Positions 38,852 through 45,160 of a DNA stretch of 52,526 nt are shown one piece after another. The notes beneath the pieces are model-generated. The model did no database searches, was not told the DNA's origin, and saw nothing but the letters and a program-made list of their open reading frames with translations. The position numbers and the translations under genes are program-made. How positions within the stretch are numbered: position 1 is the first letter of the stretch; each line of letters starts with the position of its first letter. The stretch is from Parcubacteria group bacterium GW2011_GWA2_42_14 (GTDB taxonomy: Bacteria > Patescibacteriota > Minisyncoccia > Sungbacterales > GWA2-42-14), in the NCBI GenBank assembly GCA_000998135.1, contig LCCV01000008.1:1-52526 (forward strand). The letters are read 5' to 3'.

Positions 38852-40207
38852 ATGAACTATCAAACAAAAACGCTACCCCGCTCGCAAATTGAAATACTGG
38901 TAAATGTTCCGCGCGATGAATTAAAACCCTTTCTTGAAAAAGCGGCTATTTTGCTTACCCAAGAAAAACCGCTTGAAGGATTCCGACCGGGGCGCGCGCC
39001 TTTGGAAATCGTCAAACAAAGGTTCGGCGAATACGCGATTTATGAACGCGCGGCTAAATTATACATTGAGAAAAATTATCCCAAAATTTTTGACGAAACC
39101 CTTCATAAAAATAGCGAAACCGTACAAGATACATTAGAACCTATCGGTCAGCCGGAAATAACAATTACCAAACTTGCCCCGGGAAGCGAGCTTGAATTTA
39201 AAATAATCTTGTCGCTTCTGCCCTCTATAGCGCTCCCCGACTATAAAAAAATTGCTTCCTCGGTTTCCCAAGAAAAAAAGACGCCCGAAGTTTCAGAAAA
39301 AGAAGTAGAAGACACGCTGAATTTCATCAGAGAATCGCGCGCTTCCCTGATTACGGTTTCACGGCCCGCCCAATTCGGGGATGCCGTAGAAATTGATTTT
39401 GAAACATTTGACGGAATCACGAAACTAAACGGGTTTGAATCAAAGAGTCACCCGCTGGTCTTAGGGGAGAAAAAAACCATTCCGGGGCTTGAAGAAAAAC
39501 TTATCGGCATGGTCGCCGGAGAAATAAAAGAGTTTTCGGTGAAACTGCCGGATAACTTCCATGACAAGGCCCTAACCCAAGGTCCTGCCGGGCAAGTTTC
39601 GAGACTCGCAGGCAAAAATATAACATTCAAAACAAAAATGAATCTGGTGCAGGAACGAAAGTTACCGGAACTTACCGACGAATTTGCCAAGGGCCTTGGA
39701 AAATTTTCCGGAGTGGAAAATCTGCGAATAAGTATTAGTGAAGGAATCATGCTCGAAAAAGAAAGAAAAGAAAAAGAGCGTCTCCGCATCAAAATAGCGG
39801 ATGAAATAGCTACTAAAACCACGGCAGAAATTACCGAGATTTTAATAAACTCCGAACTTGAAAAAATGGTAAGCGAGCTGAAAAACGGAGTGAAACGCAT
39901 GGGCCTGAAGTTTGATGAATATTTATCAAATCTTAAAAAAAGCGCGGGAGATTTAAAATTGGACTGGGTTAAAGACGCCGAAAGAAGAGTTAAAATCGCC
40001 TTGGTACTTAGAAAAATCGCTAAAGAGGAAAAAATAGAGCCGACGGAAGAAGAAGTGCAAAATGAAATCAACCGCTTTATCTCTTACTCCGGAATGCCGG
40101 AAAAAGAAACCAAAAAAATTGACAAAAAACAAATTTTTGAATATGCTTATGGTATCGCAAGAAATGAGAAAGTATTTCAATTTCTAGAGAAAACAAACTT
40201 CGTTTAA
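38852..40207 (+). CDS. tig: Trigger factor (ribosome-associated chaperone)
   Basis: 451 residues from the ATG at 38852; the upstream frame is translated repeat. The ribosome-docking loop is GFRPGRAP near residue 42. The PPIase-like domain (about 150-250) follows with FGDAVEIDFETFDGITKLNGFE and the PGLEEKLIGMVAGEIKEF element, then the long helical C-terminal chaperone arms. It binds nascent chains at the ribosome exit. The clpP gene follows 33 bases later, a common pairing. Confidence 0.92.
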   Translation: MNYQTKTLPRSQIEILVNVPRDELKPFLEKAAILLTQEKPLEGFRPGRAPLEIVKQRFGEYAIYERAAKLYIEKNYPKIFDETLHKNSETVQDTLEPIGQPEITITKLAPGSELEFKIILSLLPSIALPDYKKIASSVSQEKKTPEVSEKEVEDTLNFIRESRASLITVSRPAQFGDAVEIDFETFDGITKLNGFESKSHPLVLGEKKTIPGLEEKLIGMVAGEIKEFSVKLPDNFHDKALTQGPAGQVSRLAGKNITFKTKMNLVQERKLPELTDEFAKGLGKFSGVENLRISISEGIMLEKERKEKERLRIKIADEIATKTTAEITEILINSELEKMVSELKNGVKRMGLKFDEYLSNLKKSAGDLKLDWVKDAERRVKIALVLRKIAKEEKIEPTEEEVQNEINRFISYSGMPEKETKKIDKKQIFEYAYGIARNEKVFQFLEKTNFV

Positions 40208-40240
40208 AATAGTACCCTATTGGCTAAACCCTATACCCTT

Positions 40241-40858
40241 ATGAACAAAGAAATCTATAATCAATACCTCATCCCCACCGTCATTGAAAAATCCCAATTC
40301 GGGGAGCGGGCTTATGATATCTATTCGCGGCTTTTAAAAGACCGGATTATTTTTTTGGGCGGGCCGATTGTTGACCCCGTGGCCAACGCCATAATCGCCC
40401 AGCTTTTGTTTCTAGACGGACAGGATTCCAAGGACGATATCAAACTTTATATAAACTCTCCGGGCGGTTCGGTTCCGGCAACTTTGGCTATTTACGATAC
40501 CATGCAATACGCCAAGCATGATGTTTCCACCATTTGCATCGGAATGGCCGCGTCAGGCGCGGCCCTGCTTCTTGCTTCCGGGGCCAAAGGAAAACGCTTT
40601 GCCCTGCCCAATTCTGAAATCCTGATTCATCAGATAATGGCCGGCGGAATTGAAGGACAGGCAACCGAAATTGAAATTTCCGCCAAACATATTTTGCGAT
40701 TAAAAGAAAGATTGAATCAAATTTTAGCCAAACACGTCGGAAAATCTATTGCTCAAGTTGAAAAAGATACGGACAGGGATTTTTATATGGATGTTGAAGA
40801 AGCGAAAAAATACGGAATAATCGATGAAATAATAAAAAGAAAAAATACCGCAAAATAA
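40241..40858 (+). CDS. clpP: ATP-dependent Clp protease proteolytic subunit
   Basis: 205 residues from ATG 40241. YINSPGGSV, catalytic Ser105 (GMAASGAA; the usual Met after Ser is Gly), His130 (SEILIHQ) and the Asp-bearing [11 protein letters not shown] segment are in place. It forms the tetradecameric ClpP chamber that works with ClpX or ClpC. Downstream of tig, ending at a strong terminator. A TTG at 40220 is an alternative start. Confidence 0.94.
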   Translation: MNKEIYNQYLIPTVIEKSQFGERAYDIYSRLLKDRIIFLGGPIVDPVANAIIAQLLFLDGQDSKDDIKLYINSPGGSVPATLAIYDTMQYAKHDVSTICIGMAASGAALLLASGAKGKRFALPNSEILIHQIMAGGIEGQATEIEISAKHILRLKERLNQILAKHVGKSIAQVEKDTDRDFYMDVEEAKKYGIIDEIIKRKNTAK

Positions 40859-40867
40859 GAAACAAAT

Positions 40868-40912
40868 AAGGTCCGACCCTTACAGCAAAGGTCGGACCTT
40901 TAAATTTTTCAC
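40868..40912 (+). terminator. Terminator; left copy of a hairpin that brackets the tRNA array
   Basis: AAGGTCCGACC (40868-40878) pairs with GGTCGGACCTT (40890-40900), then TTAAATTTTT. The same stem sequence recurs at 42187-42221 on the far side of the tRNA array. Confidence 0.8.
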
Positions 40913-40976
40913 AAAAAAAACGGCCGGACCGATTCGCGGGGTTTGATTTCCCCTGCGAATCGGCCGGCCTCGTGTG

Positions 40977-41216
40977 CTACGCGGAAAGGCCGCGCCTCTT
41001 CTGCGCCTCGGCGAACTCGCGCCTGACGCGCGCGAAAATCGCTGTGGCCTTATTGGCGCTCGCCCACATATCCGCGGCCGTATCTCCGTTGGAACGGATG
41101 ATACGCCGCAGTTTGTTGTAGGCGGTACGTTCCGCCTGATTGGCGTACTTCGCCTTGGTCTTGGGCTTTCCAGCCCTTGTGAGCTTCGGCGCGCCCTTTG
41201 CCTGCTTGTCTGCCAT
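40977..41216 (-). CDS. Small basic hypothetical protein (79 aa)
   Basis: Strong ribosome-binding site (AAGAAGGAGAGAGAAA before ATG). Lys/Arg/Ala-rich with GAPKLTRAGKPKTKAKYANQ followed by a helix (ATAIFARVRREFAEAQKRRG); it could bind nucleic acid. GC-rich codon use, unlike clpP next to it. It lies directly downstream of the tRNA array on the same strand. No family recognised. Confidence 0.65.
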   Translation of the reverse strand: MADKQAKGAPKLTRAGKPKTKAKYANQAERTAYNKLRRIIRSNGDTAADMWASANKATAIFARVRREFAEAQKRRGLSA

Positions 41217-41269
41217 TTTCTCTCTCCTTCTTTTGATTGGTTGTTTCTTGTTGTTCGTACCGAACGTTT

Positions 41270-41363
41270 TGGTAGGCGCGGAGGGATTTGAACCCCCAAC
41301 CTTGCCCTGATCTAGGGCTCCGCGGGTATAAGCCGCTCGCTCTGGCCATTGAGCTACGCGCCA
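41270..41363 (-). tRNA. tRNA-Ile(TAT)-like with long variable arm
   Basis: 94 nt with encoded CCA. Acceptor TGGCGCG/CGCGCCT (first pair T-T mismatched), D arm GCTC/GAGC, anticodon stem AGCGG/CCGCG with loop CTTATAC (TAT), T arm GGGGG-TTCAAAT-CCCTC. The variable region is 23 nt and contains the hairpin GCCCT-AGATC-AGGGC, which is class-II size, although Ile tRNAs are class I. Confidence 0.7.
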
Positions 41364-41384
41364 CCAAGCTGTTCTGGTTTTAGC

Positions 41385-41456
41385 TGGTGCCGGCGAAGTC
41401 GAACCCCTACTGTACGGATTTTGAATCCGTTGCCTCTGCCGTTGGGCTAAGCCGGC
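41385..41456 (-). tRNA. tRNA-like gene, anticodon CAA, shortened T arm
   Basis: 72 nt with encoded CCA. Acceptor GCCGGCT/CGCCGGC (one mismatch), D stem GCCC/AGGC, anticodon stem ACGGA/TCCGT with loop TTCAAAA (CAA, Leu codon UUG). Only 18 nt lie between the anticodon stem and the acceptor, about 4 too few, and GGGGTTCGACTT does not make a proper T stem. A normal Leu tRNA would also have a long variable arm. Possibly decayed. Confidence 0.5.
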
Positions 41457-41470
41457 ACCACTTTTTTGAT

Positions 41471-41556
41471 TGGTAGGGAGGGTAGGATTTGAACCTACGC
41501 GGCTTTCACACCAGATTTACAGTCTGGCGCCTTCAACCGGACTCGGCCACCTCCCT
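41471..41556 (-). tRNA. tRNA-Tyr (anticodon GTA)
   Basis: 86 nt with CCA. Acceptor AGGGAGG/CCTCCCT, anticodon stem CCAGA/TCTGG with loop CTGTAAA, class II variable arm, T arm GTAGG-TTCAAAT-CCTAC. Confidence 0.9.
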
Positions 41557-41565
41557 ACAACGGAT

Positions 41566-41650
41566 TGGTACCGGGGAAGAGACTTGAACTCTCACGGGTT
41601 TCCCCATCGGATTTTAAGTCCGACACGTCTGCCAGTTACGCCACCCCGGC
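41566..41650 (-). tRNA. tRNA-Leu (anticodon TAA)
   Basis: 85 nt with CCA. Acceptor GCCGGGG/CCCCGGT, anticodon stem TCGGA/TCCGA with loop CTTAAAA, long variable arm (TGGGGAAACCCGTG), T arm GAGAG-TTCAAGT-CTCTT. Confidence 0.9.
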
Positions 41651-41678
41651 ATCAAAGCATCAAGTTGTTAATGAAAAA

Positions 41679-41754
41679 TGGTGGGCCGTGGTGGCTTTGA
41701 TCCACCTACCCCCTGGTTAAAAGCCAGGTGCTCTTCCGATTGAGCTAACGGCCC
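41679..41754 (-). tRNA. tRNA-Lys (anticodon TTT)
   Basis: 76 nt with CCA. Acceptor GGGCCGT/ACGGCCC, anticodon stem CCTGG/CCAGG with loop CTTTTAA, T stem GGTGG/CCACC. The T loop reads ATCAAAG, with A in place of the almost invariant T at position 54. Confidence 0.88.
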
Positions 41755-41765
41755 ACACATTCTTT

Positions 41766-41840
41766 TGGCTGGAGCGGCAGGATTCGAACCTGCGGTAACC
41801 CGGTTAACAGCCGGGCGCCTTACCGCTTGGCTACGCTCCA
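41766..41840 (-). tRNA. tRNA-Asn (anticodon GTT)
   Basis: 75 nt with CCA. Acceptor TGGAGCG/CGCTCCA, anticodon stem CCCGG/CCGGG with loop CTGTTAA, T arm GCAGG-TTCGAAT-CCTGC, discriminator G. Confidence 0.93.
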
Positions 41841-41881
41841 ACCACAGTTTTTGTTTTCAACCCGAATCTTAAACGAAGGAT

Positions 41882-41974
41882 TGGCTGGGGAGGAGGGACT
41901 CGATTTTCCTTCTCGGAAAATTCCCACCGATGTCGGGTTCAAAGCCCGATGCCTTACCGCTTGGCCACACCCCA
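41882..41974 (-). tRNA. tRNA-Gln (anticodon TTG) with a hairpin inserted in the T loop
   Basis: 93 nt with CCA. Acceptor TGGGGTG/CTCCCCA, D arm GCCA/AGGC, anticodon stem TCGGG/CCCGA with loop CTTTGAA, variable CATCG, T stem GTGGG/CCCTC. The T loop should be 7 nt but is 25: a perfect hairpin ATTTTCC-GAGAA-GGAAAAT sits between position 54 and CGAGT. Confidence 0.75.
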
Positions 41975-41982
41975 ACCACAAT

Positions 41983-42066
41983 TGGTGACCCCGGAGGGAT
42001 TCGATTTCGCCCATCGCGAAATCCCTGGGAGTGACGTCAGTCACTCCCTTCTCATCCCTCCATGGT
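41983..42066 (-). pseudogene. tRNA-Glu 3' fragment with a T-loop hairpin
   Basis: TGGTGACCCCGGAGGGATTCGA (41983-42004) repeats the 3' end of the intact tRNA-Glu at 42094. The T loop carries the hairpin ATTTCGC-GATGG-GCGAAAT at the same place as in tRNA-Gln. The 5' half of a cloverleaf is missing; instead there is a nine-base-pair hairpin (GGGAGTGAC/GTCACTCCC) and GGAGGGAT that pairs with ATCCCTCC. Confidence 0.55.
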
Positions 42067-42093
42067 TTTGATTAATTGCCGTTCTCGGCATTT

Positions 42094-42172
42094 TGGTGAC
42101 CCCGGAGGGATTCGAACCCTCGGTCTCCACCTTGAAAGGGTGGCGTCCTGGGCCTGGCTAGACGACAGGGTC
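42094..42172 (-). tRNA. tRNA-Glu (anticodon TTC)
   Basis: 79 nt with CCA. Acceptor GACCCTG/CGGGGTC, anticodon stem CCACC/GGTGG with loop CTTTCAA, T arm GAGGG-TTCGAAT-CCCTC. First gene of the array. Confidence 0.9.
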
Positions 42173-42186
42173 AAATTTGATTTCTC

Positions 42187-42221
42187 AAGGTCCGACCTTG
42201 ACGCAAAAAAGGTCGGACCTT
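42187..42221. repeat. Right copy of the GGTCCGACC hairpin bracketing the tRNA array
   Basis: AAGGTCCGACCTT-gacgcaaaa-AAGGTCGGACCTT, with an outer inverted pair AAATTTGATT / AATCGAATTT. Same stem as at 40868-40900; the block between them holds the array and the 79-residue basic protein. Confidence 0.65.
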
Positions 42222-42263
42222 AACCGTAAATCGAATTTGACTCTGTCGCATTTTTTCAAAAAA

Positions 42264-42343
42264 CTCCCGCCATACTCACGTAACTTACAACGCACAACTT
42301 TATTTTCAGTTATCGGTTATTGGCTACGGAAGTATGGTAGGAG
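42264..42343. repeat. Cassette-separating inverted repeat 1
   Basis: Ends CTCCCGCCATACT and AGTATGGTAGGAG are inverted repeats. Member of the (C)TCCTACCATA family found also at 42951, 44175, 44651 and 45071. Confidence 0.6.
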
Positions 42344-42363
42344 GGCGAAAAACTTTTTCGCCC

Positions 42364-42912
42364 CTAAAAGAGAAAGGCGTGTAGTAGAACAAGAAGGAGC
42401 GCCACAAGAAGGTATGCCTTGGTTTTTACACCAACAGCTTCCATTCTCATGGTAACCTCGTCCCAGGCACTGCGCTTGTCGGCTCCCTTGCGGGATTCCT
42501 CAAACACCGCTCGACGCGCCTCGGCTGACATAACGAACCCTCGCCCGGTTAACTGGTAGGGTCTCCTCATAAGAGGCCAAAGCCAGTACATTCCTGTCTT
42601 GTCACTGCCGTCATGGAGGAAGTGAATGAACACTCCAAGGGCGAACAGTATCGCAAGATAGGAACTCTGTGTCACCAGCCACACCAATCCCGCGCCCACT
42701 GGTATCAACATCAGCGGGAAATGGATGATATGGTGGCTGACCAGCTTAAACCTTCTCCGGAGCAAAACGTACGGAATGAAATCCAGGTCTGGAAAAAAAG
42801 CGAAAAAGATGGATAGTCCCAGCACACGATAGTCGAACTGAATTCCAAAAAATAAAGACACAATAACGTACACGACCATGCCGCTCGCCAGGTCGATAAA
42901 CACTGATATCAC
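42364..42912 (-). CDS. YdjM/DUF457-like membrane protein
   Basis: 182 residues with about four membrane segments. FFAFFPDLDFIPY and the following SHHIIHFPLMLIPVGAG fit the metal-dependent membrane hydrolase family (YdjM/DUF457), which has a PD-x-D motif and a His-rich helix end. A second His segment is FIHFLHDGSDKTG. Reaction unknown. GC-rich codon use. Ribosome-binding site AAAGGGGTGATATC. Followed by a GGGCGAAAAA/TTTTTCGCCC hairpin and an inverted-repeat element. Confidence 0.65.
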   Translation of the reverse strand: MISVFIDLASGMVVYVIVSLFFGIQFDYRVLGLSIFFAFFPDLDFIPYVLLRRRFKLVSHHIIHFPLMLIPVGAGLVWLVTQSSYLAILFALGVFIHFLHDGSDKTGMYWLWPLMRRPYQLTGRGFVMSAEARRAVFEESRKGADKRSAWDEVTMRMEAVGVKTKAYLLVALLLVLLHAFLF

Positions 42913-42950
42913 CCCTTTCTCTTGTTGTTATGAAATTTTTACCAAAGAAC

Positions 42951-43050
42951 CCCTACAATAAACTGTGATTAAAAATGTGGAAAGTTAAATATTGAAAGTA
43001 GTTTCTACGCTCCACATTCCACACTCTACAATCATAATCTATGGTAGAAG
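42951..43050. repeat. Cassette-separating inverted repeat 2
   Basis: CTACAATAAACTGTGATT on the left faces AATCATAATCTATGGTAG on the right; imperfect arms with AATGTGG/CCACATT inside. Confidence 0.5.
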
Positions 43051-43108
43051 CGGGTGGCTGATTCCTGATTGTGTCAGAAACCAACCACCCGTGATACGGG
43101 TCTGGTTA

Positions 43109-43555
43109 CTACTTCACGTTACCGCTCCAGACCCAACTCGGATTCGGGCCGCCCCTGGCCATCCGCTCGAAAGCGGCCCTGATGCCGACATTTCGGTTTC
43201 GAAGCATGTTCCGGAAACTCTTCCGAATCCCGGAAAGCTCCCTTCGCTCCCGGACGAGACCCCTCATCTCGGCCAAGGTATCGGCCTTGACCACCGGAAG
43301 AACCTGCCGAAGAACACGCAATTCCGCAAGAAACGAATCCAGCATCTTCTGGCGAATCTGCGCGATAGCGATCTCGCCAGAAAGCGGGTTCCCGGGCGCC
43401 GTGGTCTCCGGCACCTTGATTTCCATCAGGCGAGGATCCGCCTCGGGAAGTGCGTTGGAAACGCCCGGCGCCGCAATTTCGGCGTCCACCTCATTGACCC
43501 AGCCCGACACCTTGTCCAGCCGGGCCTGAATCCTCTCGTTCGTGGTCTTGGGCAT
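43109..43555 (-). CDS. Hypothetical helical protein (148 aa)
   Basis: Start at 43555 chosen by AAGAAAGGAAAGAAC before ATG; longer upstream frames lack a site. Mainly helical: TTNERIQARLDKVSGWVNEVDAEI, then IAIAQIRQKMLDSFLAELRVLRQVLPVVKADTLAEMRGLVRERREL and a basic end (IRKSFRNMLRNRNVGIRAAFERMARG). No family recognised. Followed by a CGGGTGG/CCACCCG hairpin and repeat element 2. Confidence 0.65.
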   Translation of the reverse strand: MPKTTNERIQARLDKVSGWVNEVDAEIAAPGVSNALPEADPRLMEIKVPETTAPGNPLSGEIAIAQIRQKMLDSFLAELRVLRQVLPVVKADTLAEMRGLVRERRELSGIRKSFRNMLRNRNVGIRAAFERMARGGPNPSWVWSGNVK

Positions 43556-43617
43556 GTTCTTTCCTTTCTTGGCCGTCCGCCTCTGGCGGATTAGACCTTT
43601 CTTTGTCATTTCTGGAA

Positions 43618-43950
43618 CTACTGCACTTCCCTCAAAACCTGCTCGGCCTTCTCTTGAGCCCGAAAAACAGACCAGACATCCACCCAGCATCCGTTGTCGT
43701 GGAGGACGATTTGGCCGGTCCGGACCATCCCGTTCAGGATGTCGCAAACCAAAGCCGCCTTCTCCTTGTCATTGGTCTTTCCTCGCAAGCCAAGTTTCTC
43801 CATCATTGCGTAGATGGAGGAGGCCGGAAGAACAGGACAATGATGCCCTTTCAACTCCGCCTCGATACGCCATCCGTTCGCACTGACAATCACGAACGGC
43901 CCTTTCTGATAAACCGGATTGTTCTCGAAGTATCCGACTTCCTGTGCCAT
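43618..43950 (-). CDS. Hypothetical protein (110 aa)
   Basis: Start at 43950 set by AAAGGGGTGAACAAC before ATG. MAQEVGYFENNPVYQKGPFVIVSANGWRIEAELKGHHCPVLPASSIYAMMEKLGLRGK... and a C-terminal region with NGCWVDVWSVFRAQEKAEQ. Mixed alpha/beta, soluble. Unknown. It may be co-transcribed with the next minus-strand gene 62 bases downstream. Confidence 0.65.
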   Translation of the reverse strand: MAQEVGYFENNPVYQKGPFVIVSANGWRIEAELKGHHCPVLPASSIYAMMEKLGLRGKTNDKEKAALVCDILNGMVRTGQIVLHDNGCWVDVWSVFRAQEKAEQVLREVQ

Positions 43951-44005
43951 GTTGTTCACCCCTTTCCTTATCCTCCGTAGCTTTATGCGAAAGAGGTTTT
44001 TAGGT

Positions 44006-44149
44006 TTATTCGCCATGTTTCTGCCAGTCGCGAACCGCATCTTTGCGGTCGCGCTGGCGGTTATAGCCGCCCTTTTTCGGTGTGTGCGCCCCGCCGGTTT
44101 GTTTCGGCAAGGGCAAACGAACCGAAATTTTCTTACCCCATATCTTCAT
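44006..44149 (-). CDS. Small basic hypothetical protein (47 aa)
   Basis: Start at 44149 set by GAAAGGAGAAAAAATA before ATG. Sequence is highly basic (KIWGKKISVRLPLPKQTGGAH, then TPKKGGYNRQRDRKDAVRDW), which suggests nucleic-acid binding. No family recognised. Confidence 0.55.
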   Translation of the reverse strand: MKIWGKKISVRLPLPKQTGGAHTPKKGGYNRQRDRKDAVRDWQKHGE

Positions 44150-44174
44150 TATTTTTTCTCCTTTCCTCAAAGAT

Positions 44175-44270
44175 CTCCTACCACAACTCATGAACCATAC
44201 AACATATAACTTGTAACATTCGGTATGATTTTGTGTTTCATGCTTCATGTTTCGTGAAGTATGGTAGGAG
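44175..44270. repeat. Cassette-separating inverted repeat 3
   Basis: Perfect nine-base ends CTCCTACCA (44175-44183) and TGGTAGGAG (44262-44270); interior TCATGAACCATACAAC and TTTCATGCTTCATGTTTCGTG. Confidence 0.7.
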
Positions 44271-44321
44271 CCGGTAACCGAAGTCACCGGCTATTGGGGC
44301 GGGATGGAATCTGTGCGTGGC

Positions 44322-44588
44322 CTAACCGCGGCCTCGCTTCACTTCCTCGGCCCTTTTGAAGGCCTGGAAGAAAGCGGAGGAGGCCAACCGCTGGGCCTCG
44401 CGCTCGGCGTCACGCTTGAGCGTCTCGGAAAGCCGAAACGCCCTGACGCCGTGCCTACGGCCGATGGCGGCATCCCGACCGCAGACGATCACGCGCTTTC
44501 CACGCGTGACCTTCGGGTCAAGATTCCACATCTTCTCGGCCTCGGCCGAGAACCCGCAGGGCTGAACGGAGCAAATGAACTTTTCCAT
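44322..44588 (-). CDS. Hypothetical protein (88 aa)
   Basis: Start at 44588 set by AAAAGGGGACAGGATA before ATG. MEKFICSVQPCGFSAEAEKMWNLDPKVTRGKRVIVCGRDAAIGRRHGVRAF, then a charged helix (SETLKRDAEREAQRLASSAFFQAFKRAEEVKRG). Two Cys in the first 11 residues and one near 37. No family recognised. A GCCGGTgac...ACCGGC hairpin and repeat element 3 follow. Confidence 0.6.
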   Translation of the reverse strand: MEKFICSVQPCGFSAEAEKMWNLDPKVTRGKRVIVCGRDAAIGRRHGVRAFRLSETLKRDAEREAQRLASSAFFQAFKRAEEVKRGRG

Positions 44589-44650
44589 TATCCTGTCCCC
44601 TTTTGCGCCCGCTTTAATGCGGCGCTGTTTGTTGTTATAAAGAACTGGTC

Positions 44651-44728
44651 CCCCCACCATAACTAGTGACATGAGACATGTTTCATGTAGCATGTTTCTT
44701 ATCATTTGTCGCTAAACTATGGTAGAAG
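44651..44728. repeat. Cassette-separating inverted repeat 4
   Basis: CCCACCATAACTAGTGACATGAGACATG on the left faces TTATCATTTGTCGCTAAACTATGGTAGAAG on the right, with TTTCATGTAGCATGTTTC in the centre. This copy joins the TATGGTAG ends with the CATGTCAC family found near nusA and cca. Confidence 0.65.
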
Positions 44729-45070
44729 GGCGAGGCGGAGCTGGAGAACTTGCATTCTCATGGGCTTTCGGCCCGGGCTTTTTCGCCTCGCCTTTTTTGC
44801 AGGGTGGAAGTTCTCCATCACTGGTCCCGAGCAGAGGCCTCTGCTCGATCCGGAGTATTTTCCCCGGCTCCAGTTCCTCTCACACCGCCACCCACGGTAT
44901 GAGAATTTCCCGAGTTGGCCCGTTGGTTATGGTGGGCCAAACCTTTTTACCTCGGGAGTCACGGTCGCGAGCCGTGACGGAGAAATTTTTTGAAGATGCG
45001 GGGAGAGAGTTTTGTATGCTCTGCCGGAGTCCGCAAACTCTGTCTTATTTTTAGCCGAGCGCGCTCTCTC
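44729..45070 (-). ncRNA. Gene-free, strongly folded segment (candidate structured RNA)
   Basis: No credible coding frame. On the minus strand it shows a closing stem GGGGAGAGA/TCTCTCCCC (ends about 45070 and 44999), GTCACGG-ctcgcga-CCGTGAC, CCCGAG...TGGCCC-n-GGGCCA...CTCGGG, TTCTCATACCG/CGGTGTGAGAGGAA, CCGG-n-CCGG, CGAGCAGAG/CTCTGCTCG, GGAGAACTT/AAGTTCTCC and GGCGAGGCG/CGCCTCGCC. It is bounded by repeat elements 4 and 5, like the protein cassettes. I could not match it to RNase P RNA, tmRNA or SRP RNA. Confidence 0.4.
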
Positions 45071-45150
45071 CCCTGCCAAAAACTGTTAGTGACAAGCAGC
45101 ATGTCCCATGTTTCTTGTCTCATGTCACTAAAAAACTTTGGTAGAAGGGG
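45071..45150. repeat. Cassette-separating inverted repeat 5
   Basis: CCTGCCAAAAACTGTTAGTGACAAGCA on the left faces TTGTCTCATGTCACTAAAAAACTTTGGTAGAAG on the right. CATGTCAC core present. Confidence 0.65.
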
Positions 45151-45160
45151 GTGAACAACA

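Noticed and set aside
41470-42044. Apparent protein frames within the tRNA array
   Set aside because: They translate tRNA genes (motifs like VGRVGFEPTRLSHQIYS are the familiar false proteins from tRNA arrays).
44729-45070. RNase P RNA or tmRNA
   Set aside because: GAGAGGAAC resembles the first conserved RNase P block only partly and the matching 3' block (ACAGAA..GGCUUA) was not found; no tRNA-like end or tag frame typical of tmRNA was found.
42264-45150. Integron cassette array
   Set aside because: The separating elements do not show the R'' RYYYAAC and R' GTTRRRY attC boxes, and no integron integrase is present in the window.
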